Assembly: GCA_020186115.1 (NCBI GenBank)
Contig: WSYJ01000099.1
Span: 682,001-746,000 of the forward strand
Source of the DNA: Histomonas meleagridis
Taxonomy: Eukaryota > Parabasalia > Tritrichomonadida > Dientamoebidae
DNA length: 64,000 nucleotides
Reading direction: 5' to 3'
Part shown: piece after piece, positions 38,964-49,097 of the stretch
Layout of the letters: each line of letters opens with the position of its first letter
How positions within the stretch are numbered: position 1 is the first letter of the stretch
Notes under the pieces: model-generated
The model's input: only the letters and a program-made list of their open reading frames with translations
The model's database searches: none
What the model was told of the DNA's origin: nothing
Program-made: the position numbers and the translations under genes

Positions 38964-39197
38964 TTTATATTTTGATTTAATAGTAGTGACTTTATTTTAC
39001 GTAAAAATAAAATTTAAATCGGTTCATATTCCCCAGTGTACGTTAAGACATTTTTTTCAAATTTTCAGAGCTATATACACTTTTTGAAACAGAAAGGATA
39101 TGTTAACATTAAAAAAGTTCAACTTATTCAATATTATGAAAAGTTTATTTTGCACAAAAAGTCCCACAATAGCACCGGAGTTGCAAGCAGTGTATTA

Positions 39198-40457
39198 ATG
39201 CTGGCTCTTTTCTTATATTATGCAAGCTCCAAGCTGAAACCAATTGTGCTAATTCCTGGTGCTTTTAGAAGCCGCCTTAATGTTACCACAAATGTTCAAC
39301 CAAAATGGTATTGTTCTAAGTCAATCAACGATGAACTTTTTTGGATCCGTCTTAAAAACTTCATCCCTCCATTTCTTGATTGTTTTCTCGACTTTCTTAC
39401 TGTTAGTTACAATGAAACCACACATGAGCTTCAAAATAAACCAGATGTTAACATTTATCCAGATGATTTTGGAGGAGTTAATGGAATTAGAGGCACAGGT
39501 CCTACTATTTTTGGAAAAACTGTTCCACCATATTACAATGAAATAATCAAATCTTTAGAAAAATTAGGATATCAAACAAGGAAAACATTATTTGGTGCAC
39601 CATATGATTGGAGGTTTGGTGCTGCACAACCAGACGCATATTTCAACTCTCTTCGATCACTTATCGAAAACATTTCGAAACAAAACGACAACGAAAAAGT
39701 TATAATCATTGCACATTCGCTTGGAACACAAGTTACGCATCGACTTCTCACTGAAAAAACCACAGCAGAGTGGCGCTCTAAGTATATTGACTCCGCCACG
39801 CTCATAGCTCCATCATTTTCAGGTGCGAGTATGACATTTACTGGATATTGGAGACTCAACTCTAAATATATTTCTGTTTTCAAGCTTAACAAGATAAGGG
39901 CTCTTGCTAATTCTCTTGGAACCATTCATATTCATATTCCTCATACTTTAGGATATTCTAATACAACACTATTTGTCGATAGAAATGGTATAAACCATAT
40001 GGGAAGCGAGCTGATTGAAATCTTACATGAGAGAGAATATCTTTCTAACTATGATATGTTGATTGGAGAACAAAACTTCAAATTCTTAAGGAGATGGCCA
40101 ATGAGTCCAGACGTTGACATAAATATACTATATAACAGTGGAATACAGACCGCCCTTGGACTTAACTTGTCGGAATGGAAAGAGTTCGGCAAGGAGATAA
40201 AGGTTCCAGGAGATGGACTTGTCGGCTCGGCGGTTACAGATTGGATATGTAAAAATTGGGGCGCCCCTGGTAAACGTCTCCAATGTAAAGATGTGAAATC
40301 ATCCAGCATGAAATTCCAACATAAAAATTTGTTGTTTACAAAAGATTCGGTGAATATTATAATGAATTGGGTAAGAGAACAAAACGGACTAAAAATGAAT
40401 CAAACTAAAAGTAATAATGAATATCAATCTAAAAATAAAAGGAAGGAAGATTTATAA
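39198..40457 (+). CDS. LCAT-type lipid acyltransferase/phospholipase
   Basis: I start at ATG 39198, which gives a hydrophobic leader (MLALFLYYASS); the frame extends upstream only to a GTG. Hallmarks of the lecithin:cholesterol acyltransferase family are PIVLIPGAFRS (lid region entry), GAPYDWRFG, the nucleophile elbow AHSLG (Ser), KVPGDGLVG (Asp) and the His in KFQHKNLL near the end. The enzyme would move or release acyl chains from phospholipids in the secretory pathway or outside the cell. It is about 419 residues, normal for the family. The Lys/Asn-rich end (KNKRKEDL) is unusual; a C-terminal HDEL-like retention signal is not present. Confidence 0.88.
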   Translation: MLALFLYYASSKLKPIVLIPGAFRSRLNVTTNVQPKWYCSKSINDELFWIRLKNFIPPFLDCFLDFLTVSYNETTHELQNKPDVNIYPDDFGGVNGIRGTGPTIFGKTVPPYYNEIIKSLEKLGYQTRKTLFGAPYDWRFGAAQPDAYFNSLRSLIENISKQNDNEKVIIIAHSLGTQVTHRLLTEKTTAEWRSKYIDSATLIAPSFSGASMTFTGYWRLNSKYISVFKLNKIRALANSLGTIHIHIPHTLGYSNTTLFVDRNGINHMGSELIEILHEREYLSNYDMLIGEQNFKFLRRWPMSPDVDINILYNSGIQTALGLNLSEWKEFGKEIKVPGDGLVGSAVTDWICKNWGAPGKRLQCKDVKSSSMKFQHKNLLFTKDSVNIIMNWVREQNGLKMNQTKSNNEYQSKNKRKEDL

Positions 40458-40597
40458 ATAAACTCTAAACATAGATAAGGTTAATTGTTTTTATGTATTA
40501 ATGATCAAAATAATTTTTAGTGCTGCCTTGGAATTGTTTGGTATTTGATAAATTTTTGCTTATAAAGAAAATCATATATTTTTTTTTATGTAATCAT
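40458..40597. other. short AT-rich 3' flank
   Basis: This lies between the LCAT gene and the ankyrin relic. Nothing is seen beyond T-runs. Confidence 0.3.
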
Positions 40598-40790
40598 GAT
40601 TATTTAGGATGCTTAAATTTTATTTTCATTATTTTATATTTCGATATAATATTTGAAAATGATTTTAAATATTTAATACAGCACTTATTTGAGCATCTGT
40701 AAATGCTCATACAAAAATATCTCAAATACTTCTTGAATATGAAGGAATCAATATTAATAATAATAAAGATATTTATTTTGATGATTTAAA
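40598..40790 (+). pseudogene. solitary ankyrin module with its spacer
   Basis: Position 40678 starts T-A-L-I, TGA, A-S-V-N-A-H and continues KISQILLEYEGININ to Asp at 40770, the same module as in genes A and B but with TGA in place of a Trp found there (TALIWAS). The about 80 bp before it contain GATATAATATTTGAAAATGA, the same core as the gene A/B spacers. After the Asp the sequence again reads ATTTATTTTG as in the spacers. It is an isolated spacer-plus-module unit on the opposite strand from both genes. Confidence 0.6.
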
Positions 40791-41147
40791 GTTTCGAAAT
40801 AATTATTTTTATGTACCTCGGATATGCAATTGATTCAGTTTTATTAATAAATTTTCACTAACAAAAATTGTTATTAGAAAAATAATACAAGAAAAACAAA
40901 AAATGTTTTTAGGAACTAACTTCTATATAATGTGGAATTGCTTTCACAGTATCTCGAAATCGTCCAAATATTGAGTAGAAAACAATCGTTCGCTATTCAA
41001 TTACCCTATCGCTTAGACACATTCTCATAACAGTCAATTACACAATGACACAATTTCGTGCGAAATCTCATTAATTTTGCACAGGTAATTTATTGAAAAC
41101 GAAAACCATTTCATAATCTATATAAACATTTACATATAACAAGTCAA

Positions 41148-42254
41148 TTATTTTTTGTTTTCTTCTATATCTTCTTCCTCTTCTTCTTCTTCATATTCCA
41201 ACTTTTCCAACTCTATATTTACTTTATCGACTTCCTTTGCCTTATCGAACCATTTACATTTAATGATCTCTTCGAACGTCGGCCTTTTTTTCGGGTCTTT
41301 CTGTAAAATATGTTTTATTAACTCAATCAAATACGGCGAAAAGCCTTTGTCTTCGGGAACAACCAACTCTTCGCTATTAAGAAGTTGCGTAACAGTGAAA
41401 ACAGTACTCGCAACTGTTTTCCCTTGTCCCATTTCGAGCTTAAATGGCAATGAATTAAACATACAGCTGTACAAAGTGACACCATATGCCCAAACGTCGG
41501 CAAGTTTTGGGTCAAATGCATCGCCGCCACATTCTTCAGGGGAAAGAAATGCAGGTGAGCCACGAGTGTCGAGAAGCTTTTGATCAGGAGTCTCTAGACG
41601 AGAGGAAACTGAAAAATCCGAGAGTTTAAACATGGTATCGGAAAATACTAATATGTTATCGGGCTTAATATCCCGGTGTACAATGTTTAACGAATGGATA
41701 TAACGTAAGCTTTCGGCTATCTCAAAAAAGCATATGGATAAAATCTCTTCTGATGGCTTTTCGTTGTTGATATATGATTGTAATGTGCCTTTTTCGGCAT
41801 ATGGTAGTAATAAAATAAGAGAATTGGAACACTCATCTTCTATAACTTCTACAATTGGTAAGACATATCGATGAGAAATGGAAATCATGATATCTATTTC
41901 ACGATCGACTGCTAGATATGGTGGTTCTTCTCCCCCAAGTGTTTGGCGATAAAGACGCCTTTTGTTGTATACTTTGGCTGCACATTTTTCTCCTGTTTCT
42001 GTATGTTGTGACATGAAAACTCGACTCATGGCACCTTTAGCGATTTCTTTTTGGAAACTCCATTCGAATATTGTGGGGTTTTCATTCTGTAGGACAAAAG
42101 AAGAAAATGAACAAAAAGTTCTAACAGAAGATTGAACACTTTCGTCAGCTGATCTTTGAGTATTGGGCTTTTCTATTGGTGGTACAGGCGTAGGACCAAA
42201 CTCTACTGTCTTTGCTTTGATTTTGTTGATTGCTCCAGAATGGAAACAACCCAT
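41148..42254 (-). CDS. CaMKK-like protein kinase with myristoylation-type N-terminus and DFS variant
   Basis: The 368-residue protein begins MGCFHSG, a likely N-myristoylation (Gly2) and palmitoylation (Cys3) signal. A Ser/Thr-rich leader and a kinase domain (about 64-345) follow. Seen: a weak glycine loop (AKGAMSRV, one Gly kept), ATP lysine Lys94 (CAAKVYNK), HRDIKPDN with Asp195, and SDFSVSS in place of D-F-G-x-S (Gly215 to Ser). The activation segment is RGSPAFLSPEEC. The activation-loop wording and the insertion after the ATP lysine fit the CaMKK/LKB1-activating group that phosphorylates AMPK-type kinases. The tail is a strongly acidic Glu run. Activity is plausible but the loop and DFG changes make regulation unusual. 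Confidence 0.78.
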   Translation of the reverse strand: MGCFHSGAINKIKAKTVEFGPTPVPPIEKPNTQRSADESVQSSVRTFCSFSSFVLQNENPTIFEWSFQKEIAKGAMSRVFMSQHTETGEKCAAKVYNKRRLYRQTLGGEEPPYLAVDREIDIMISISHRYVLPIVEVIEDECSNSLILLLPYAEKGTLQSYINNEKPSEEILSICFFEIAESLRYIHSLNIVHRDIKPDNILVFSDTMFKLSDFSVSSRLETPDQKLLDTRGSPAFLSPEECGGDAFDPKLADVWAYGVTLYSCMFNSLPFKLEMGQGKTVASTVFTVTQLLNSEELVVPEDKGFSPYLIELIKHILQKDPKKRPTFEEIIKCKWFDKAKEVDKVNIELEKLEYEEEEEEEDIEENKK

Positions 42255-42780
42255 TTGATTTCCGTTTTTTTGCTTTGGAATTTTTTGTATTGTTTATCTT
42301 TTCAAAAGTGTTTCCCAATTCAAAAAACGTATTCATCTGGGATAAAATCTCATTTCTGAATTTTTCAAAGAAATTATTTGTAATTGAATTTTGACGTTCA
42401 AGTTGACATCACTAGATTCTGAAATTGTAATGCCCCAAATGTTTTAAAATTTGTACATTTATCAAATAAATTCGATCATGTAAATATTCTGTTGTTTCTT
42501 AAATATTTGATCCCTCTTATGGAATTCTATAAAAATTTATTGAAAAATTGGTTTTGTTCTTAAGGTTGCTCAAAAATCTCTAAAATATGGCACAATATGT
42601 ATTTGTACATAAGTTTTGTTTGAGTTTGTGATCTAAAAATCTCAGAAACAAAGTAGAATCAATTTTTTGGAACTTAACATTATATGGCAATACATATGTA
42701 TATAAGATAATCATCAAATTTATAATAAATTTAAATATATCAGTTATAAATAAATATTTTTATTTAATGAATATTTTGAC
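42255..42780. other. 526-bp intergenic region
   Basis: AT-rich DNA upstream of the CaMKK-like gene, without a visible feature. Confidence 0.4.
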
Positions 42781-43350
42781 AACATATTAGAACATTCTTA
42801 TGAAGTTCAAAATCGTTCTTTGAAAGCTCTTCATGATTATTTAGAAAAAAATCGTCTATAATAAAAGTTTCACTAAATGTATCTTTAGAATCACTTTTCT
42901 TATTTTCCGTTTTTGTTACATAACGTGAGAAATCTTTTGATAGGATATTTATTATTATATTTACATTATTAAAGAATTTTCAATCATTTTTTCTCTCATA
43001 TAATAATATGCTTCTTGTGAATTAAAATTTAATGAATATTTAAATAAAAATTTTTGAAATTTTGAGATTGTTTTGATTTCTTCTTCTTTTTTCATAATTG
43101 TAAACAAATAATTTAAATATACATCAATTGATTTAACTTGGTATGAAAATGCAATATTAACCAAAATGAATAAAACATGATTAAATGAATATGGAAAATT
43201 TTCATCATATATATTCATTGTTTGTGAAACTGATAAAACAAAATTTTTTTCAGTCAAATCGAATACAATTTGCTCAAGGGTTAGTAGTTTTTGCATACAC
43301 ATTGATTGACTCTTTGAAGCTTCGTTTTTCGCAAACATATTCGCTATCAT
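42781..43350 (-). pseudogene. truncated DUF3447/ankyrin gene
   Basis: The minus frame from 43350 encodes a DUF3447 N-terminus (VSQTMNIYDENFPYSFNHVL, IDVYLNYLFTIMKKEEE, FNSQEAYYYMREKMIENSL) that aligns with residues about 15-110 of gene A. It stops at 42961. A shifted frame continues with RYVTKTENKKSDSKDTF, then FFLNNHEEL and FELHKNV (42781-42940), the region matching NDPFFRDFWDEYERL...FALHKHY of gene A. The rest of the gene is gone. Confidence 0.65.
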
Positions 43351-43399
43351 TTATTAAAATAATGAATAAATAAAAATTGTTCTTAAAACATGTTTATTT

Positions 43400-43780
43400 A
43401 TACCTGACTTATAAATTTTTCTTCTTTGAAATTATCTGCAAATGGATCTTCTTCTGTTTTTCCATTATTAATCCCAACTGAAAATTTATTAACTGTTTCA
43501 TTTATATCATTATTATCATTACAAATACAATAATTATTACAATGATAATTAATGTATTATTATCATCAATGTTTATTATTACATCTTCTAAAAAGAACCA
43601 GAAAAGAAATCTGAATAATAAGTAAAATATTCTGGATAATATATAATTGTATAATTATAATATATAAAATCGACATAAATATTTAGTTTCAGATTCAATG
43701 AAAGTAACTGAATAAGATTTTAAGAAAGTATAATAATAAGTTGATAAAGTTTTTATTAACAATAAAGAATAAGTTAAAGT
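43400..43780 (-). pseudogene. C-terminal relic of a BspA-like surface protein
   Basis: Reading the minus strand: a Tyr/Phe-rich pre-membrane stretch, a membrane helix (TLIIIVIIIVFVMIIMI, about 43500-43550), then in a shifted frame a tail INETVNKFSVGINNGKTEE followed by DPFADNFKEEKFISQ. The acidic DPFA-x-x-F tail is the same as that ending the intact BspA-like gene (DPFAIDFKEND). The LRR part is absent. Confidence 0.55.
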
Positions 43781-44435
43781 ATAAGCATTAATGAAGGAAA
43801 ATGTTTTAACTTAATATTATTATAAATCAAATAACTTTTATAAAAATATTTAATAAATAGAAAAAGAATGCTAAATATAATTAAAATTGAAATAACATAC
43901 AAATTGTTATTTGTTGATTTAAATATGTAACAAAAGAAATTCCTCAATAAAAAGTAAAAAATTTTTACTTTATTCATTATATAAATATCAAACTAAAATG
44001 AATTTTTTTTATAGAATAAATAAAGTAATTTTTAGAAGAAGAAGTTAGTACGAAACATTTTATAAATATATCAAATCGTTTCATATAAAAAGGACTCTGT
44101 TAACAGACGATAATATTTTATGAAATCTTTATGAATCTTTTCATCTTAGAAGAAGAAATCAAAGAATAAATTGTGTAAACTTGTTTTAATATTAGAATAA
44201 CAGTGGAATCTAATGTTCATATAAGAACACATTTCTTTAATTGCTTTTAAAAGGCCATCCATTACATCTTTTTGGCATTATAAAAATGATAAACGATTAA
44301 GTGAACGGATCACAATTGTATAAAAAATCCATGCCTTTCTTTTTTGTTTGGGTTCACTTTGATCTATAAATCACTTCTTATTATATTTTCTAAAAAGAAT
44401 TTAATATAAAAATGAATTTTCTGTCACTTTTTTAA
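43781..44435. other. 655-bp region without a visible gene
   Basis: AT-rich DNA before the coiled-coil gene. I found no tRNA, conserved frame or clear repeat. Confidence 0.4.
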
Positions 44436-45296
44436 ATGAAGAAAGAAAAAGACCCGAACCCTTATGTATCTTATATTCCTTTTATCTACGATACCATGAA
44501 AAACAGAATCAAGACCATGAATACTTTGATTGAGTTATTTAGTAATTTTACTGCAGAAATATCAAAAATAATACAATCACTATCAGATAAAAAGAACAAC
44601 CTTTTAATTGGGAAAGGTGATGACCAAGCATCTCTCCAAGCCTCACTTTTTAAAAATTTATTTTCCATGGCAACATTTCAAAATTTATCTTCATTAAATC
44701 AATTTGCACATTTTATTGAAAACAACATAACCATTCCTCTAAAGTTAAACAGGTCTCGTATTCAAGATCAAATCACTCAGATTCAAAGTAATTTTAATGC
44801 ATCTCTCAAAATCCTCAAAGAAAAGCAAAACCATTACAATGAACTTCTTACACTTTACAGACAGCGATGCCAACATTTAGAAGAAGCACCACCAGATAAC
44901 TTAGATCTTGTCAATAATATATCGTCATCAATAAAAGAAGTTGAACAACAAATTATACAACAAAAAGAAGAGCTTGAAAAGGAAGAAAGATTGTTTGCAC
45001 TTACACAAGAGAGTTCTATGCGCGAATTTGAAGATTCTGAACAAAAATTTTATGAACTTTTTGACACATGCATAAATTTTTATAATAACACAATCGAAAT
45101 ATTTACAAATTCTTGTTCAAAGAATGTCGAACTTGTAACAATAGAAGCAGTAGAATTAGCATTGAACAATGCTCCGCAAATGAACATTAATACAAATGTC
45201 GATTTGATCCAAAGTGAAATAGAAAATGAATTTCCAATGCCAGAGCTGACGTTTGACATTCATGAATTTGTAGATCCAAAAGAAGTGCATACATAG
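44436..45296 (+). CDS. coiled-coil protein, possibly BAR/F-BAR type
   Basis: The 286-residue protein is nearly all helix. Residues about 15-110 (LIELFSNFTAEISKIIQSLS, SLNQFAHFIENNI) resemble the first helices of F-BAR/BAR domains. Residues about 115-215 form a long coiled coil (ILKEKQNHYNELLTLYRQRC, KEVEQQIIQQKEELEKEERL), and a third helix with aromatic residues (QKFYELFDTCINFYNNTIEI) follows. Three long helices with this spacing are what a membrane-bending BAR dimer needs. A short acidic end follows. The assignment rests on pattern only; a plain coiled-coil protein is the alternative. Confidence 0.5.
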   Translation: MKKEKDPNPYVSYIPFIYDTMKNRIKTMNTLIELFSNFTAEISKIIQSLSDKKNNLLIGKGDDQASLQASLFKNLFSMATFQNLSSLNQFAHFIENNITIPLKLNRSRIQDQITQIQSNFNASLKILKEKQNHYNELLTLYRQRCQHLEEAPPDNLDLVNNISSSIKEVEQQIIQQKEELEKEERLFALTQESSMREFEDSEQKFYELFDTCINFYNNTIEIFTNSCSKNVELVTIEAVELALNNAPQMNINTNVDLIQSEIENEFPMPELTFDIHEFVDPKEVHT

Positions 45297-45553
45297 GAAA
45301 TATTTGAATTTTTGATTTGTAAAAATTTATTCGTAAAATTATTACACATATTTAAATTTCCTTATGCATGTTTGATTTGTGTTAAATGGAAGATTTCTTG
45401 TGGGCTTGGAGTCAAGAAATGCAAAAATAGGCACTGACCAAATAACATATCAAAAAAAATTGTGAATCCGTTTTTTACATCACAATTCGTGGAATACGTT
45501 TATATTCGATATTGATTTTATAATAAAATAAAATAATTTGTGTATATTTTTTA
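45297..45553. other. 3' intergenic gap
   Basis: This lies between the convergent coiled-coil gene and ankyrin gene A. Nothing is recognised. Confidence 0.3.
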
Positions 45554-48146
45554 TTATAATCTATTTGTTTTGTTTGTATTATTCCTAAGTATTTCTACTA
45601 TTTCTTTTTGGCCATTTTTTGATGCTTTCATAAGTGCTGTTTCAAACATTTTATATAATTTCCAAATATTATTTTAAAATAAAAAATTATTAAAATAAAC
45701 ATTAAAGAAAGCAAATAAATATCTTTAGCATTAATATCAATTCCTTCTTTTTCAAGAAGTATTTCTACTATCTCAGCATAATCATTTTCAGATGCAGTCA
45801 TTAGTGCTGTTTCGAAGATTTTTCATAAATTTCAAATATTATTTTGAAATATTAAGTTATACAAATAAAATTTAAACAAAATAAAACAACATTTTTAGCA
45901 TTAACATCAATTCCTTCTTTTTCAAGAAGTAATTTAACTATATCTTTTTCACCATAAAAAGATGCTTTTATAAGAGCCGTTTCAAATAATTTAAATAAAT
46001 TCCAAATATTATTTTGATATATCAAATATTGAAAACAAATTTTAAATAAAATATACGAATATTTTTTGCATTAACATCAATTCCATCTTGATTAAGAAGT
46101 AATTTAACTATTTCTTTTTGATTATTATTCGATGCATAAATGAGTGCTGTTTCAAAGATTTCGAATAGTTCCCAAATATTATTTTAAAATTGTATATTTT
46201 TAAAATTAATATAGAAAAAAATAATTAAATATCTTTCATATTAACATCAATTCCTTCTTGTTGAAGAAGCATTTCAGTTATTTCTATATGTCCAAATCTA
46301 GATGCATTAATAAGTGATGTCCTAAATGTATGAAATAATTTTCATATGTTAATATGAAATTTCGAATAAATAAAATAAATATCAACTAAAACATAATAAC
46401 ATCTTTAGCATTAACATCAATTTCTTTGTGATTAAGTAGTAATTTAACTATATCTTTTTTATTATTTTCTGTTGCTATAATAAGTGCTGTTTTAAACAAT
46501 TTAAATAATTTTTAAATATTATAATGTAACATGATATGATTTATATCAATATAAAATAAATTAAATAAATATCTATTGAATTAATATTAATTTTATCTTG
46601 TTTAAGAAGTAAATTTACTATATCTGTTTTGCCTTTATCAGATGCAACAAGAAGTGATGTACAAAACAATTTATATAAATTCCAAATAAATTTTTAAAAT
46701 ATTAAATTATTAAAATTAAAATAAAACGAAGGAAGTAAAAATTTTTAGCATTAATATCAATTTCATTTTTCTTAAGAAGCAAATTTATTATTTCTATATT
46801 ACCTTTTTCGGTTGCATATAAAAAAGCTGTTGTAAATATTTTAGGTAATTTCCAAATGTTATTTTGAGATAATAAACAATAAAATAAAATTTCATAAAAA
46901 ACAATTAAACGTTTTTAGCATTAACTTCGACACCTTTTTGTTCAAGAATATATTCAATGAGTTCAATATTTTCAGATTTTATTGATTCAAACAAAATTCC
47001 TGGAGGTGTGTAACAATAGTTATTGAGAAAATATTGAACCAAATATAAATTACCGATTTTTGCTGATACATTAATATTGCAATTATTAAGTATCATTCCT
47101 TTTTCTACCAAATATGTGATTATTTCATAATTTCCACTAATAATACAAAAGTAACACAAATAATTAAATTTTTTTTGCTGAAATATCTGCTCTTGAGTCA
47201 AATTTTGATCGAAAAATTGTTTTTCGAATATAAAAATTTGAAATTTATCAACAAAATTATTAAATTTTTCTAATTCATTTTCGTAAATATATTTGAATAT
47301 ATCATTTTGATGAAATTCTATTGCTGTTTCATATGCATTTTCAAATGTTGAATGATTTTGTTCACACAAATGAATAATCTCCAGATTTCCTCCTGCAACT
47401 GCATATTTACCTGCGTTATTGACATTCGCTCCATTTGATAATAAAAATTTAAAACATTTTACTGATCCAAAAAATGCTGAATAATCAATTAATGTAACAT
47501 TTCCTTCATTAATCAATGAACATCTTTCATAAAGTGATGGTTTAATTGTTTGATTAAAGTTAAAATTTGTTTGTGCTGATATTTCTTGAAGTTTTTCTAC
47601 TTCATCATTTCGAATTATTTTTGCTATTTCATATGGATTATGTCCTTCTTTAATGTAGTGCTTATGAAGCGCAAAATTATTCGATGAAAGTCTTTCATAT
47701 TCATCCCAAAAATCTCTGAAAAAAGGATCATTGTAATTCTTAATTTGGTTTTCATTCTTTGTCTTGTAATGTGCGAAATATAAAGATCCAATATTTTCTG
47801 TTCTACTTTTATCAATTAAATTTAGTTCAATCATTTTTTCAATGATATAATATGCTTCTTGTGATTTTATTTGAGAGATATACATTGCAAAAATATCAAT
47901 AATTGAATTATAATTCTTTTGGATTTGAATTAGATAGTTTAAGTATATATCAATTTCGTTATTTGGAGATAAAATGTGAAAGTAAATTAAATTACATAGA
48001 GCAGTATGAAAAGAAGTTGGATGACTTATATCCAAAAAACACATTGTCTGCTCAATTGATGATTCAATGTTTTTATTACTTAAATTTGATATGATATACT
48101 GAAGTCTTAACATTAATTCAAGTTCGGCAAACTGCGAGTTGTTCAT
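45554..48146 (-). CDS. DUF3447/ankyrin-repeat protein whose repeats are split by exact 80-nt spacers (gene A)
   Basis: ATG 48146 opens a frame with the DUF3447 domain (NNAGKYAVAGGNLEIIHLCE, FENAYETAIEFHQNDIFKYI) and contiguous ankyrin helices up to GVEVNAKN at 46911. Then eight modules follow: 46830-46741, 46660-46571, 46490-46401, 46320-46231, 46150-46061, 45980-45891, 45810-45721 (each exactly 90 nt, 30 codons) and a terminal module 45640-45554 ending in TAA. All are free of stops and read T-A/S-L-x-x-A ... E-I-V-x-L-L-L ... D-V-N-A-K-D. The eight spacers are each exactly 80 nt. Because 80 is not a multiple of three, read-through shifts the frame every time. The extent given assumes the spacers are removed; otherwise the protein ends at 46905. 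An M3-type motif lies just upstream (48165-48172). Confidence 0.7.
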
Positions 48147-48164
48147 TCTGCCATTTGTTCAAAT

Positions 48165-48172
48165 TAACCGCA
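48165..48172 (-). promoter_or_regulatory. M3-like motif of ankyrin gene A
   Basis: TGCGGTTA on the minus strand, 19-26 bp upstream of the ATG at 48146, is an exact fit to the trichomonad M3 consensus (D-R-C-S-G-Y-T-D). It supports 48146 as the start and the gene as transcribed. Confidence 0.5.
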
Positions 48173-48645
48173 TTCATGAACGATAGATTACATCACTTTA
48201 TACGAGCATCCCCGAAGTACAACAGTACTTAGAGTTGTTTTTCAGAATTTAAAAATATACCAAAATGAAGATATTGATAATTCCCTCATTAAATTTCATA
48301 TAAAAGATATTTTTATATTAATGAATTTGTATAATTTAATAATTATAATATTATAATATTTTTATATAACTTGTTATATTCAGTAATTATTAAAAATATA
48401 AAATATTATTCCAATTTAATACAAAAGTTTAGCCTTTGATTCATCAGGGAGCAAATGTACTCGATTCTTATACCGATCAAATTACATAAAAGTATATCGT
48501 TCGAGTAAAGCTCACAATAGAGCGAAAACTTAATATCATGTAGATACTTATGAGTATAGTAATTATATTAATTGTAATTATTGGCATTTTTATTTATACA
48601 TACTCAAGCTATATTAAAAATCAATAATAAATAATCAATTATTGT
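48173..48645. other. intergenic DNA upstream of ankyrin gene A
   Basis: A tiny plus-strand remnant near 48430-48487 reads LIHQGANVLDSYTDQIT, reminiscent of an ankyrin turn, but it is too short to assign. Otherwise the DNA is AT-rich without features. Confidence 0.3.
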
Positions 48646-49097
48646 TTATTTACTATTTGGATGATGTTCAGATTTTTCTTTAATGAAATGTACTGCTGAA
48701 TTTGCAGTATCATCAATTGCATGGCATATTTTAGAGAATGCATCAGAAACTACATGAATCACATGTGATTTTGTATTTTGTCTACACACTTTGTAGTAAT
48801 ATCGTCTGCAAGTTCAAATGCTTTATCAAATCCTTTTTTAGGTGGATTTTTATTTGTTGTTTCATTTTCGTTTTGTGATAAATTTTCGTTTTCATTTGGA
48901 ATTGGAATACTTGTTTCTTGTGTATGTATCGGATTCTCATTCAATAATATGTCATTTTGATGCTATGGTTCATCTATGTCATCAAACGAAATTAGATTTA
49001 TGCCTTCAGTATTTTGAAATGGATTAATTTCTTCTGAAGTATTATTTTGTGTAATAGAATTTTCATTGTTTGAAATAAGAGGTGTTTCGAATGACAT
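48646..49097 (-). pseudogene. small Asn/Glu-rich protein gene with a nonsense codon and a frameshift
   Basis: From ATG 49097 the frame reads SFETPLISNNENSITQNNTS up to DDIDEP then TAG (about 48966). It continues in the same frame (NPPKKGFDKAFELADDITTK, CVDKIQNH) and, after a one-base shift near 48760, with VVSDAFSKICHAIDDTANSA and FIKEKSEHHPNSK to TAA at 48646. The low-complexity head and helical tail have no family I know. Only two lesions over about 145 codons suggest recent decay or sequencing error. Confidence 0.45.

Noticed and set aside
39036-39197. GTG-initiated extension of the LCAT-like protein
   Set aside because: Non-ATG starts are not expected in this organism and ATG 39198 gives a sensible leader.
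45554-46910. CRISPR-like array (170-bp period)
   Set aside because: The regular period comes from protein-coding ankyrin modules plus spacers; unit size, coding content and eukaryotic context exclude CRISPR.
31209-46910. Ordinary GT-AG introns or known trichomonad introns in the ankyrin genes
   Set aside because: Most spacers do not start with GT or end with AG at a frame-compatible place, and the GTAYGT and ACTAACACACAG signals are absent on the coding strand.
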